The position numbers were made by a program, and so were the translations under genes. The notes beneath the pieces were generated by a model. That model searched no databases. It was not told the DNA's origin and worked only from the letters and a program-made list of their open reading frames with translations. This document shows, in pieces, positions 8,701 to 17,100 of a stretch of 18,092 bases of DNA. Every line of letters begins with the position of its first letter. Positions within the stretch are counted from its first letter, which is position 1. Source of the stretch: JADHLN01 sp965658435 (lineage in GTDB: Bacteria; Pseudomonadota; Alphaproteobacteria; Rickettsiales; JABIRX01); contig CBFHSE010000031.1 of assembly GCA_965658435.1 (NCBI GenBank), positions 1 to 18,092 of the forward strand, read 5' to 3'.

Positions 8701-8835
8701 CCACTGCATAGCAAATTCTGGCATTTCTTCTTTTCCAATTTTATTCCAAGCAAAAAATGCTATAATTAAAACACCAAACATAATTACATTTGATACAGCT
8801 AATCGGCTATGAAAGTAATTAATTATGCTTTTCAT
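5737..8835 (-). CDS. RND-family efflux pump, inner membrane subunit
   Basis: The 1032-residue product has the full AcrB-like plan: an N-terminal helix (about 12-30), a first periplasmic loop, helices around 335-495, a central helix (about 530-548), a second periplasmic loop, and five C-terminal helices from about 865. Early motifs PGTSAENVE, EEKLKSITGLDEV and TLAAVIIVLGIVVDDGIII are typical. Asp405-Asp406 correspond to the proton-relay pair of transmembrane helix 4. At the position of the AcrB helix-10 lysine this protein has GVVINDSIVLVN (Asn928-Asp929), a variant common in RND clades outside classic AcrB. It overlaps the upstream HTH gene and the downstream TolC-like gene by 4 bp each. No periplasmic adaptor is encoded here. 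Drug, bile/lipid or metal export are all possible. Confidence 0.92.
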   Translation of the reverse strand: MKSIINYFHSRLAVSNVIMFGVLIIAFFAWNKIGKEEMPEFAMQWIRVSIPYPGTSAENVEFFITKPIEEKLKSITGLDEVRSTSSYGNSSFQITFETKGRSLQEQIQEVKDAISSVSLPREAEEPIYRQFRSSQKAIIDIGIYLDNTEILDVKSRTKLQKYVLAFQNKILSLPAVSGVESTGYLRPELQIKVIPEMLKKFEISMNQVKEQILQQNIRRSVGSIKDEAESEVTIISELDNIESLNNTIISSGFGTKKIRLSELALVENGFEKNNTITKIQGNEAILLNIQKSSNIDIISARDAIAKFVETFEKNNAKSGIKLILIDDESYDVKNRLELISINGIIGFALIVLVLFLFMDFRSGIWVAMGIPFSLAFTLIICLLMGYSINNITLAAVIIVLGIVVDDGIIIAENISRNNRLKGVNVTNSVIEVSSPIFASILTTCAAFVPLYFFDGRFGLLIKYIPTIIFLMLIASLIESFLILPTHIKKSSSKKITKFQYKRRKITLLSEISYSKFLQKILPYKLLILSGFILLLLSSGYLFHTNFKYVMFPREESRDFRIKAIAPEGINRYEMAQKIRVIEDVFINDQRNIVKSVRSSIGQSRRGGEVKENEASTRVEITPPSERDISLNKLMKVWKKELDQFNDFTEIKFQKGWFGSDSGSPIVIEIQENNDKFRKEIVESLKQQMNSLTDLTNIEIERPLSKQEYLLKIKEEEVSNLGISYDMLASVLRSYVEGDILYTLNSGDEELDIRFTSHDDNKDSLVDLLNLTVANKDNYLVPVKGLIEVHKGKKPANIGRINYKRTTSIYADISPNSNLTPLEIATLLEEKIFPEITSKFPSAMLQFRGEIEESRESGSNFLFSIMMILIVIYILLVFLFNSFFTPLLIGAIIPFGAVGVIFAFWSHGMTQYGFFAMIGTLGMIGVVINDSIVLVNKLKLNINVTKNNSSHLSRKIASITSSRLKAVVATTITTLAGLFPTAYGLMGYDSMLAEMMLAMGWGLLFGMFITLILVPCLFEFYIRVKIIFIKKIS

Positions 8836-9077
8836 TTTATTATATTGTGATTTTTTTCTAGGAAAATTCTATTCCTCTTACTCGCAAATCTAATGCCATT
8901 TTCTTCAAAAACTCTTACTAGTTTTTGCATGGTTTTAATCCTTAAATTTCTAGCACTTCTTTCAAAATCACCGATGGTTGATTTAGCAATGCCTACCTTC
9001 TTGCATAATATATACTGATTCCAGTATAGAAGCCCTCTGGCAGCTTGATATTGTTTGTAATTAATTATGATATTCAT
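8832..9077 (-). CDS. Small XRE-type helix-turn-helix regulator
   Basis: The 81-residue protein begins with QYQAARGLLYWNQYILCKKVGIAKSTIGDFE, matching the small Alphaproteobacterial regulators of pattern RAARALLGWSQEDLA..GVS..TIADFERG. The helix-turn-helix lies at about 20-43. The C-terminus (VFEENGIRFASKRN) matches the family's short EAAGVEF tail. Its TAA-overlapping end shares 4 bp with the RND start. It is thus the first gene of the efflux operon and a likely autoregulator or local regulator of the pump. Unusual are the Tyr-Trp-Asn in place of the common GWSQ and the Cys within helix 2. Function as a regulator is inference from the fold and position. Confidence 0.75.
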   Translation of the reverse strand: MNIIINYKQYQAARGLLYWNQYILCKKVGIAKSTIGDFERSARNLRIKTMQKLVRVFEENGIRFASKRNRIFLEKNHNIIK

Positions 9078-9536
9078 GCTTAATTAACTTGATAAGTCAG
9101 TATTTTAACAGTGTTGTAGACTTTAATAGTAGCGTTTATATCTTCTCTAAAGTGGTTTAACTATTATAAATATGGTAATTATTTTAACAACCTTAAATTT
9201 TCTAATTATATTTGAAAAAATAAAAAAAGTGACGTTTTAGTAATGCTAAAATTGAGCAGGTGAAAAATGAATGATAAACCCACTCTTCAAAACTAACTTA
9301 AATCATTTGAATCTTAAGAGTAGAAGTCAGGGAATTTCTCTATAAATTTGAATCTGAATTTGAAAAAGAAATTTTCTAGCGAGACAGCTTCCTCGATGCT
9401 AGCATTATTATTTTATTTTATTAAGTTTTATTCTAAAATTATCTTTCTTTTGCCTTGTTTTCAATTATTTTCATTTATACAATAAAGGCAATAGTTTCCA
9501 CTAAAAATTTGTTAATTTTTTTCAAAATACAAAAAT
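9078..9536. other. Divergent spacer between efflux operon and restriction island
   Basis: No gene is supported in these 459 bp. The left third probably holds the efflux-operon promoter. Two small hairpins are visible: TTTTAG-taatg-CTAAAA at 9235-9251, and CTAGCGAG pairing with CTCG-atg-CTAG at 9376-9402, the latter followed by a T-rich stretch on the plus strand. The promoter of the plus-strand restriction operon must also lie here, but I see no convincing -35/-10 pair. It is the likely left border region of the restriction island. Confidence 0.5.
9163..9190 (-). promoter_or_regulatory. Candidate promoter of the XRE-RND-TolC operon
   Basis: On the minus strand TTGTTA (9190-9185), a 16-nt spacer and TATAAT (9168-9163) resemble a sigma-70 promoter about 85 bp upstream of the regulator's ATG. 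In such AT-rich DNA this match is suggestive only. Confidence 0.35.
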
Positions 9537-9725
9537 ATGACAAGCGAAAGTGACATAATGACAGTTAAAGATTTAGCCGCATATCAAAAGATAGCAGAAA
9601 AAACCGCTTATCGTTTTGCATTAGAGGGTAAAATACCTGGTTTTAAGGTGGGAAGTGCTTGGAGATTTAGAAAAAGCGAGATTGATGCCTGGATAGAAAA
9701 AGAAAGAAAAGATAAAAACAAATAA
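9537..9725 (+). CDS. Excisionase-family HTH DNA-binding protein
   Basis: The 62-residue protein reads MTVKDLAAYQKIAEKTAYRFALEGKIPGFKVGSAWRF, then RKSEIDAWIE. This is the HTH_17/excisionase (MerR-like winged helix) domain and covers nearly the whole protein. The ATG at 9558 (MTVKDL) is an alternative start, since homologues often begin near there. The stop is 1 bp before the hsdM ATG. Small HTH proteins of this type often lead type I restriction operons and probably tune expression of the methylase/nuclease. A role as a phage-type excisionase is less likely because no integrase is in the window. Confidence 0.82.
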   Translation: MTSESDIMTVKDLAAYQKIAEKTAYRFALEGKIPGFKVGSAWRFRKSEIDAWIEKERKDKNK

Positions 9726-9726
9726 T

Positions 9727-11274
9727 ATGGCAAAAAAAGAAAACAATAAATCTGCTTCAATAGAAAAACAATTATGGCTAGCGGCTGATAAGCTTCGTAA
9801 AAATATTGATGCTGCCGAATATAAGCACATTGTTCTTGGCTTAATATTTCTAAAATATATTTCTGATTCTTTTGAAGAGTTGTATAAAAAATTAGAAGCA
9901 GGAGTCGGTGATTATGCTGGCGCTGATAAGGAAGATAAAGATGAATATAAAGCCGAAAATGTTTTCTTTGTTCCGCAAAATTCAAGATGGTCTTTTTTAG
10001 TATCAAAAGCAACTAATCCTGAAATTGGCAAGGATATTGATAATGCTATGGAGCAAATCGAAAAAGAAAATCCGTCATTAAAGGGAGTATTACCAAAAGT
10101 TTATGCTAGGGGAAATCTAGATCCAACCTCACTAGGTGAGCTAATAAATTTAATTAACAACGTTATAATTGCTGACACAAAGGCAAGAAGTGCTGATATT
10201 TTGGGGCATGTGTTTGAATATTTTTTAGGTGAATTTGCTTTGGCTGAAGGAAAAAAAGGTGGTCAATTCTATACTCCAAGATCAGTCGTACAGCTTCTTG
10301 TTGAAATGTTAGAACCATATAAAGGAAGAGTTTTTGACCCATGTTGTGGAAGTGGTGGCATGTTTGTACAATCAGAAAAATTTGTTGAAGAACATCAAGG
10401 AAAAATAAATGATATTTCAATTTATGGCCAAGAAAGTAATCAAACAACTTGGCGCTTGGCCAAAATGAATTTGGCAATTCGCGGTATAGATTCAAGCCAA
10501 GTAAAATGGAATAATGAAGGCTCTTTTTTAAATGACGCTCACAAAGATCTAAAAGCAGATTACATAATTGCTAACCCACCTTTTAATGTTTCTGACTGGA
10601 GCGGTGAACTTCTTAGAAATGACGGTAGATGGCAATTTGGTACACCGCCAGCAGGAAATGCCAATTATGGCTGGATTCAACATTTTCTCTATCATTTAAA
10701 GCCAGATGGCGGCTTAGCTGGTTTTGTTTTAGCCAAAGGCTCTCTTACTTCTAAATCATCAAATGAAGGTGAAATTAGAAAAAACCTAATTGAGGCCGAC
10801 TTGATGGAATGCGTGGTTAATTTACCAGCAAAGCTATTTTTAAATACGCAAATACCAGCTTGTCTTTGGTTTATGAGACGAGGCAAAAAAAGAAGAAATA
10901 ATGAAATATTGTTTATTGATGCCAGAAATCTAGGCCATTTGATAAATAGACGCACTAAGGAACTTAATAACGATGATATCAAAAAAATCACCGACATTTA
11001 CCATAATTGGCAAAATAAAAAAGATGGTGAAGACGATTCTTACCAAGATATTGCAGGATTTTGTAAATCTGTTTCAAAAGATGAAGTGGCAAAGCTTGAT
11101 TATGTTTTAACACCAGGAAGATATGTTGGCTTAGAAGAAATAGAAGATGATTTTGATTTTGCCGAGAAATTCACAAGTCTAAAACAAGAATTTTCCACTC
11201 AATTAGAAGAAGAAAAAATATTAAATGACAGGATTTTAGAAAATTTAGCCAAAATTAATTTTAATCAAAATTAA
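9727..11274 (+). CDS. hsdM: Type I restriction-modification methyltransferase subunit M
   Basis: The 515-residue N6-adenine methyltransferase has an N-terminal HsdM domain (about 10-140, starting SIEKQLWLAADKLRKNIDAAEYKHIVLGLIFLKYIS in pieces). The catalytic domain follows: FYTPRSVVQLL at about 180, AdoMet-binding DPCCGSGGMF at about 201-210, and the catalytic NPPF at 283-286. Length is normal for the family. With two HsdM per HsdS it forms the cytoplasmic methylase that protects host DNA. With HsdR it forms the restriction complex. It sits 1 bp after the HTH gene and 5 bp before the RhuM-Fic gene, all one operon. Nothing in it looks broken. Confidence 0.96.
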   Translation: MAKKENNKSASIEKQLWLAADKLRKNIDAAEYKHIVLGLIFLKYISDSFEELYKKLEAGVGDYAGADKEDKDEYKAENVFFVPQNSRWSFLVSKATNPEIGKDIDNAMEQIEKENPSLKGVLPKVYARGNLDPTSLGELINLINNVIIADTKARSADILGHVFEYFLGEFALAEGKKGGQFYTPRSVVQLLVEMLEPYKGRVFDPCCGSGGMFVQSEKFVEEHQGKINDISIYGQESNQTTWRLAKMNLAIRGIDSSQVKWNNEGSFLNDAHKDLKADYIIANPPFNVSDWSGELLRNDGRWQFGTPPAGNANYGWIQHFLYHLKPDGGLAGFVLAKGSLTSKSSNEGEIRKNLIEADLMECVVNLPAKLFLNTQIPACLWFMRRGKKRRNNEILFIDARNLGHLINRRTKELNNDDIKKITDIYHNWQNKKDGEDDSYQDIAGFCKSVSKDEVAKLDYVLTPGRYVGLEEIEDDFDFAEKFTSLKQEFSTQLEEEKILNDRILENLAKINFNQN

Positions 11275-11279
11275 AGCCA

Positions 11280-12287
11280 ATGAACAAAAAACAACAAATT
11301 CCAAGTGAACCTTTAATTTACCAAGGAAAAAATGGTGCAATTGAGCTCAAAAGTGATAGCAAAATTGAGACTATTTGGGCAAATAAGGCGCAAATAGCCC
11401 AAATCTTTGGCATTGACAGATCGGTTGTTTCAAGACATATTAAAAATATTTTTATTGATAAAGAACTTGATGAAAAAGTGGTATGTGCAAATTTTGCACA
11501 AACCACCTCGCACGGTGCTATTAAAGGCAAAACCCAAACTAGAAAGCTAGAGCATTATAATCTTGATATAATTTTAGCAGTTGGCTATCGAACCAAATCA
11601 TCATTGGCAATTAATTTTAGAAAATGGGCAACTAAAATCTTAAAGCAACATATTGCAGAAGGTTTCACTATTAACAAAAAAACCCTCAAACAAAATCACC
11701 AAAAATTCTTAAAAGCTATTGAAGATATAAAAACTCTAAGCAAAGGAAGTAATCAATTAAAATCAGATGATATTTTAGAATTAATCAAATCATTTTCCTA
11801 CACTTGGTTTTCACTAGATAATTTTGATAAAAGCAATTTTCCAACAAAAGGCACTAAAAAATCCATTAACATTAAAACTAAAGAGTTAGAACAAGATTTA
11901 GAAAAATTAAAAACACAATTAATCGCCAAAAAAGAGGCAACCGCAATTTTTGCCATGCCAAAAAATAAAGATGCTTTAGAAGGAATTTTAGGAAGCATTT
12001 TTCAAACCGCTTTTGGGCAAGATGTTTATCAAAGCATAGAAGAAAAAGCGGCAAATTTACTTTATTTTATCGTTAAAAACCATCCATTTAATGATGGCAA
12101 TAAAAGAAGCGGCGCTTTTGCCTTTATTTGGTTTTTAAAAAAAGCCGGCTTTGATTTTGAAAGCATAATCAGCCCGCAAACTTTAGCCAGCCTAACAATT
12201 TTAATTGCCAATTCTAACCCGAAAGAAAAAGAAAAAATGATTGGTTTAGTTTTGATGATGTTGAAAAGTGGGGGTGGGGATGAGTAG
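11280..12287 (+). CDS. RhuM-family protein with C-terminal Fic/DOC domain
   Basis: The 335-residue product has an N-terminal RhuM (virulence protein) region of about 1-150, with IWANKAQIAQIFGIDRSVVSRHI as a helix-turn-helix-like start and YRTKSSLAINFRKWAT. A coiled linker follows (about 190-225). The C-terminal Fic/DOC domain carries HPFNDGNKRSG at 268-278, an exact fit to the Fic active-site motif HPFx(D/E)GN(K/R)R. Fic enzymes transfer AMP or phosphate groups onto target proteins, so this one is probably active. No inhibitory (S/T)xxxE(G/N) helix is obvious. It lies between hsdM and hsdS, overlapping hsdS by about 8 bp. RhuM genes are often found inside type I systems; a guard or toxin role there is inference, as the target is unknown. 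Confidence 0.85.
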   Translation: MNKKQQIPSEPLIYQGKNGAIELKSDSKIETIWANKAQIAQIFGIDRSVVSRHIKNIFIDKELDEKVVCANFAQTTSHGAIKGKTQTRKLEHYNLDIILAVGYRTKSSLAINFRKWATKILKQHIAEGFTINKKTLKQNHQKFLKAIEDIKTLSKGSNQLKSDDILELIKSFSYTWFSLDNFDKSNFPTKGTKKSINIKTKELEQDLEKLKTQLIAKKEATAIFAMPKNKDALEGILGSIFQTAFGQDVYQSIEEKAANLLYFIVKNHPFNDGNKRSGAFAFIWFLKKAGFDFESIISPQTLASLTILIANSNPKEKEKMIGLVLMMLKSGGGDE

Positions 12288-13557
12288 AAAGGATTGGAAG
12301 GTTTGTAAGTTGGGGGATGTTGTAGAAATCGGATCTAGTAAGCGTATTTTTTATAATGAATATACTAAAAAAGGTATTCCATTTTATCGTTCAAAGGAAA
12401 TTATTGAAAAAAATAAAGGAAATAAAATCTCGACAGAATTATTCATTTCTCATGAAAGATTTAGCGAAATAAAGCAAAAATATGGATATCCAATTAAAGG
12501 AGATATATTGCTTACATCTGTTGGAACTCTTGGTGTGCCTTATTTAGTGGAGGGTGAAGAATTTTATTTCAAAGATGGAAATCTAACTTGGTTTAAAAAT
12601 TTTAAAGATTCATTAGTAAATAAATTTTTATATTACTGGATTGCATCTTCAGTAGGTTATGACAAACTAAGGAGCTCATCTATTGGATCAACTCAGTCAG
12701 CATTAACAATTCAGGGTTTAAAAATTTTAGAAATATCTCTCCCGCCCCTACCAGAGCAAAAAGCAATCGCTGAAATTTTATCTTCTCTTGATGATAAAAT
12801 TGATCTTCTCCACCGCCAAAATAAAACATTAGAAACAATGGCCGAAAGCCTCTTCCGCCATTATTTTATTGATAATGCGGCTTCGACAAGCTCTCCTTCG
12901 GCAAGCTCAGGAAGCGCTGTCGATTCAGATTCAAGCTCCCTGAGCTTGTCGAAGGGAGCGGCTAAGGATGATTGGGAGGAAAGACCTCTTTCATTTTTTG
13001 GCGATATAGTTTGTGGAAAAACACCATCTAAGAAAAAAATGGAATATTTTAATGGCAATGTACCATTTATAAAGATTCCAGATATGCATGGAAAAATCTA
13101 TATAATTAATACATCAGATACATTGACAAAAACAGGAAAAGAATCTCAAGAAAACAAGACTATACCACCTTTCTCTATATGCGTTAGTTGTATTGCAACA
13201 GTTGGGCTAGTTTCTATGAATACTGTTGAAAGCCAAACCAATCAACAAATAAATACAATAATTCCATACAAAGAAATATATAGATATTACTTATTACTTT
13301 ATATGCAAAACTCTTTCGAAATACTTCAAGCAATGGGAAGTGGCGGAACTGCAACTTTAAACATCAACACAAGCAGTTTTTCTAAGATGTATATTGAAAA
13401 ACCTGACGATATAATTTTAGAAAAATTTTTAAGTGAAGTAAAATCATTCTTTGAAAAAATACTTTCAAACACAAAACAAATCCAAACCTTAGAAAAGCTC
13501 CGAGATACGCTCTTGCCAAAGCTTATTTCTGGTGAAGTTAAAGTAAATTATAGTTAG
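12280..13557 (+). CDS. hsdS: Type I restriction-modification specificity subunit S
   Basis: This subunit reads the bipartite DNA target for the HsdM/HsdR complex. Two target-recognition domains are visible: the first (about 1-155) starts WKVCKLGDVVEIG. It is followed by the conserved LPPLPEQKAIAEILSSLDDKI helix. The second starts WEERPLSFFGDIVCGKTPS and ends with a second helical region and LRDTLLPKLISGEV. I prefer the ATG at 12280, which follows a G-rich Shine-Dalgarno-like tract, over the GTG at 12268. Between the domains, about residues 200-227, an in-frame GC-rich palindromic repeat (12880-12962) encodes a Ser-rich linker. Its base use is unlike the rest of the gene, marking an insertion. 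The gene overlaps the RhuM-Fic stop and is followed 2 bp later by the GIY-YIG gene. Confidence 0.93.
   Translation: MSRKDWKVCKLGDVVEIGSSKRIFYNEYTKKGIPFYRSKEIIEKNKGNKISTELFISHERFSEIKQKYGYPIKGDILLTSVGTLGVPYLVEGEEFYFKDGNLTWFKNFKDSLVNKFLYYWIASSVGYDKLRSSSIGSTQSALTIQGLKILEISLPPLPEQKAIAEILSSLDDKIDLLHRQNKTLETMAESLFRHYFIDNAASTSSPSASSGSAVDSDSSSLSLSKGAAKDDWEERPLSFFGDIVCGKTPSKKKMEYFNGNVPFIKIPDMHGKIYIINTSDTLTKTGKESQENKTIPPFSICVSCIATVGLVSMNTVESQTNQQINTIIPYKEIYRYYLLLYMQNSFEILQAMGSGGTATLNINTSSFSKMYIEKPDDIILEKFLSEVKSFFEKILSNTKQIQTLEKLRDTLLPKLISGEVKVNYS
12880..12962. repeat. GC-rich palindromic repeat inserted within hsdS
   Basis: The stretch holds CTTCGACAAGCTC, then CCTTCGGCAAGCTCAGG, and at its right end CCCTGAGCTTGTCGAAGGG. 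The last is the inverted form of the first two. It could fold into a long hairpin. GC content is far above the flanks. The same core recurs in the next gene (13831-14135). It is read in frame as a Ser/Ala-rich linker and leaves the reading frame open. Confidence 0.85.
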
Positions 13558-13559
13558 TT

Positions 13560-14159
13560 ATGAGTAATAAAGGATATATGTATATTTTAGAATGTAAGGA
13601 CAGATCTTATTATACTGGAAGTACTCGCAATATTGAAAAAAGATTATTTGAACATCAGCAAGGGTTAGGAGCTAATTTCACTAAAAAAAGATTACCTGTA
13701 AAATTAGTTTATATGGAAGAATATGATCGAATTGATGAGGCTTTTGCTCGTGAAAAGCAAGTTCAGGGATGGAGAAGAGAGAAAAAAGAGGCTTTGATTA
13801 GACGGGATTATGGAAATTTGCCAATGCTGGCTTCGACAAGCTCTCCTTCGGCAAGCTCTCCTTCGGCAAGCTCAGGAAGCACCACCAATTCGACAAGCTC
13901 TCCTTCGGCAAGCTCTCCTTCGATAAACTCAGGAGGCGCCACCAATTCGACAAGCTCTCCTTCGGCCAGCTCTCCTTCGATAAACTCAGGAGGCGCCACC
14001 AATTCGACAAGCTCTCCTTCGGCCAGCTCTCCTTCGATAAACTCAGGAGGCGCCACCAATTCGACAAGCTCTCCTTCGGCAAGCTCAGGAAGCACCACCG
14101 ATTCGACAAAGTTCCCTGAGCCTGCCGAAGGGAACTGGCACACGGTAAAAAATAATTAA
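13560..14159 (+). CDS. GIY-YIG nuclease (UPF0213/YhbQ-like) with repeat-derived tail
   Basis: Residues 1-89 form a complete small GIY-YIG domain: YMYILEC at 6-12 and YYTGST at 17-22 are the two signature strands. Arg28, and Glu65 in AFAREKQVQGW, are at the expected catalytic/metal positions. This resembles single-domain UPF0213 proteins of about 80-100 residues. The rest (about 91-199) is a low-complexity Ser-rich tail wholly encoded by the CTTCGACAAGCTC repeat family, including three tandem 19-residue units NSTSSPSASSPSINSGGAT. The native stop seems to have been overrun by the repeats. The gene starts 2 bp after hsdS and precedes hsdR by 9 bp, so it is co-transcribed. Whether it works with the restriction system or is a passenger is unknown. 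Confidence 0.85.
   Translation: MSNKGYMYILECKDRSYYTGSTRNIEKRLFEHQQGLGANFTKKRLPVKLVYMEEYDRIDEAFAREKQVQGWRREKKEALIRRDYGNLPMLASTSSPSASSPSASSGSTTNSTSSPSASSPSINSGGATNSTSSPSASSPSINSGGATNSTSSPSASSPSINSGGATNSTSSPSASSGSTTDSTKFPEPAEGNWHTVKNN
13831..14135. repeat. Repeat cluster with three 57-bp tandem units
   Basis: Copies of CTTCGACAAGCTC and CCTTCGGCAAGCTC fill the 3' third of the GIY-YIG gene. Exact in-frame 57-bp units lie at 13887-13943, 13944-14000 and 14001-14057. Units 2 and 3 are identical, and unit 1 differs by A for C in GGC(A/C)AGC. A shorter unit follows at 14058-14099. The cluster closes with GTTCCCT...AGGGAAC (14111-14135), whose inner part is the inverted core. The units are adjacent with no unique spacers, so it is not a CRISPR array. 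Confidence 0.9.
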
Positions 14160-14168
14160 AAAATCAAC

Positions 14169-17100
14169 ATGAACAAACTAACCGAAGAACAAATTGAAAA
14201 TCTAGCAATAGAGCTTCTACAAAATCAAGGATTTGACTATTGTCACGGCAAAGATATTGCTCCTGATAGCGATAATCCACTTCGTGGTAATTTTGACGAG
14301 GTAATTCTAAAACCTATTTTACAAGATGCGATTAATCGACTTAATCCTAATATTCCAAATATGGCCAAAGATGATGCGCTAAATCAAGTTTTAAGGGTTT
14401 TTTCTCCTGATTTAATGGTGGCTAATAAAGAATTTCATAATCTCTTAAGTAACGGCGTTAATGTAATTTATCGAAAAGATGGTGATACCAGAGGCGATTA
14501 TGTGCGTTTAATTGATTTTGATAATATCCAAAATAACGATTTTAAAGTTGTTAATCAATTTATTATCACTAACAACGGGCAAAATTTCGGCAAGCTCAAT
14601 CATCATAAAAGGCCTGATGTTATTTTGTTTGTTAATGGCCTGCCTTTAGTGGTAATTGAGTTTAAAAATCCAGCAGATGAAAACGCCACTATTAATTCGG
14701 CTTTTAGGCAAATAGGAACTTATAAAGAAACCATACCCAATCTATTCTTTTATAATAGTTTTATTATTATTTCTGATGGGCTTGAGGCAAAGGCTGGCAC
14801 AATTTCAAGTGGCTTTTCTCGTTTTATGTCTTGGAAAAGTGCTGATGGCAAAAATCTTGCAAGTGATCTTGACCCAAGATTAGAGACTATGGTTTTGGGA
14901 ATGTTAAATAAAGAAACTTTGCTTGATTTAATTCGTCATTTTATAACTTTTGAAGAAAGCAGCTTTACCGACCCTAAGACAAATATTAAAACAATTACTA
15001 CTGTAAAGAAGATGGCTAGTTATCATCAATATTATGCAGTTAATAAAGCAGTTTTGTCTGTTAGAGAAGCAACTAGCGAAAATGGCGACCAAAAAGGTGG
15101 GGTAATTTGGCATACTCAAGGTTCTGGCAAGTCATTATCAATGGTTTTTACAACTGCCAAATTGGTTTTATCGCTTAATAACCCAACAATTTTGGTAATA
15201 ACTGATAGAAATGATTTGGATGATCAGCTTTTTGATTGCTTTGCAGCCAGCAAACAACTACTAAGGCAAACGCCAGTTCAGGCTGAAAATAGAGAGGATT
15301 TAAAAAAATTATTAAAAGTAGCAAGTGGTGGTATTGTCTTTACAACCATTCAAAAATTCAGGCCAGATGAAGGAAATATCTATGAAGAATTATCAAATCG
15401 TAAAAACATTGTAGTTATTGCTGATGAGGCACACCGCACCCAATATGGCTTTAAAGCTAAGATAATAGACGAAAAAGATGATAATGGTAACAAAATTGGT
15501 GAAAAAATCGTTTATGGCTTTGCTAAATATATGCGAGATGCATTGCCTAACGCAACTTATCTTGGTTTTACTGGAACACCAATTGAAAAAACTGATGCTA
15601 ACACGCCAGCAGTTTTTGGCAATTATGTTGATATTTATGACATAGCAAGAGCGGTTGAAGATGGAGCTACTGTTAAAATATTTTATGAAAGCAGACTTGC
15701 TAAAATTAATCTAAGCGATGAGGGAAAAAAGTTAATAGCTGATTTAGATGAGAAAATAGAAAAACAAGATTTATCTGACGATCAAAAAGCAAAGGCAAAA
15801 TGGACGCAGCTTGAGGCATTGGTAGGCAGCAAAGAAAGAATAAAGGCCATTGCTAAAGATATTGTTGATCATTTTGAAGAGAGGCAAAAAGCCTTTGATG
15901 GTAAAGCAATGATTGTTGCAATGTCTCGAAGAATTGCAGCTCTTTTATATCAAGAAATAATTAATTTAAAACCAAGCTGGCATAATGACGATTTAGATAA
16001 GGGGGCGATTAAAGTTGTAATGACAGCTAGTTCTAGTGATGGCCCAGAAATTGCCAAACATCACACAAGTAAATCGCAAAGAAGAACATTAGCTGATAGA
16101 ATGAAAAATCCTGATGATGAATTAAAATTGGTTATTGTGCGCGATATGTGGCTTACTGGCTTTGATGCTCCTGTGATGAATGGAATTTATATTGATAAGC
16201 CAATGAAAGGACATAATTTGATGCAGGCCATTGCTAGGGTTAATCGTGTTTATAAAGATAAGGCTGGTGGCTTGGTAGTTGATTATTTAGGAATTGCTTC
16301 TGACTTAAAAAAGGCTCTTTCTTTTTATTCAGATAGCGGAGGAAAAGGTGACCCAGCAATTCAGCAGGAACAGGCTGTAAGTGTAATGTTAGAAAAGTTA
16401 GAAACTATTTCTCAGATGTTTTATGGATTTTCTTATGAAGAATATTTTGATGCACCCACAAGTAAAAAACTTTCTATAATTTTGGCTAGCGAAAATCATA
16501 TTTTAGGAATAGAAAATGGCAAAAAGAGATTTATTGATGAGGTCTCAGCTCTTTCAAAGGCATTTTCAATTGCCATTCCTCACGAACAAGCAATGGATGC
16601 CAAAGAAGAAATAGCATTTTTCCAAGCAATAAAAGCAAGATTATGCAAATTTGAAACTAATTCTAGTTATAGCAATAATGAAGAAATGGAAACGGCAATT
16701 AGACAGATTGTCGATAAATCTATTGTTTCTGATAAAATAGTAGATGTATTTGATGCCGCAGGAATAAAGAAGCCAGATATATCAATTCTTTCTGAAGATT
16801 TCTTGTTAGAAATGAAAGATATGGAACATAAAAATTTAGCCATTGAGACCTTAAAAAAGATTTTAAATGATGAAATTAAGTCTCGCACTAAAACAAACCT
16901 TATTCAAAGCAAATCTTTTATGGAAATGCTGCAAAATTCTATTAATAGATATCATAATAAAATCTTAACTGCAGCCGAAGTTATTGATGAGTTAATTAAA
17001 TTAGCAAAAGACATAAATTCAAAAGATAAGGAATCTCAAAAAATGGGGCTAACAGATTTTGAATATGCTTTTTATACTGCAGTAGCAGATAATGAAAGCG

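Noticed and set aside
9370..9531. Possible small hydrophobic protein on the plus strand before the restriction operon
   Set aside because: It has only a short Phe/Leu-rich translation with no start codon in good context. Composition is what T-rich DNA gives by chance.
13887..14099. CRISPR-like array
   Set aside because: The 57-bp units are directly adjacent with no unique spacers, lie inside a coding frame, and no cas gene is present.
13798..14143. Two minus-strand open frames with repeated Trp/Leu/Glu-rich units
   Set aside because: They are antisense readings of the 57-bp repeats. The repeats keep several frames open, and the plus strand carries the GIY-YIG domain.
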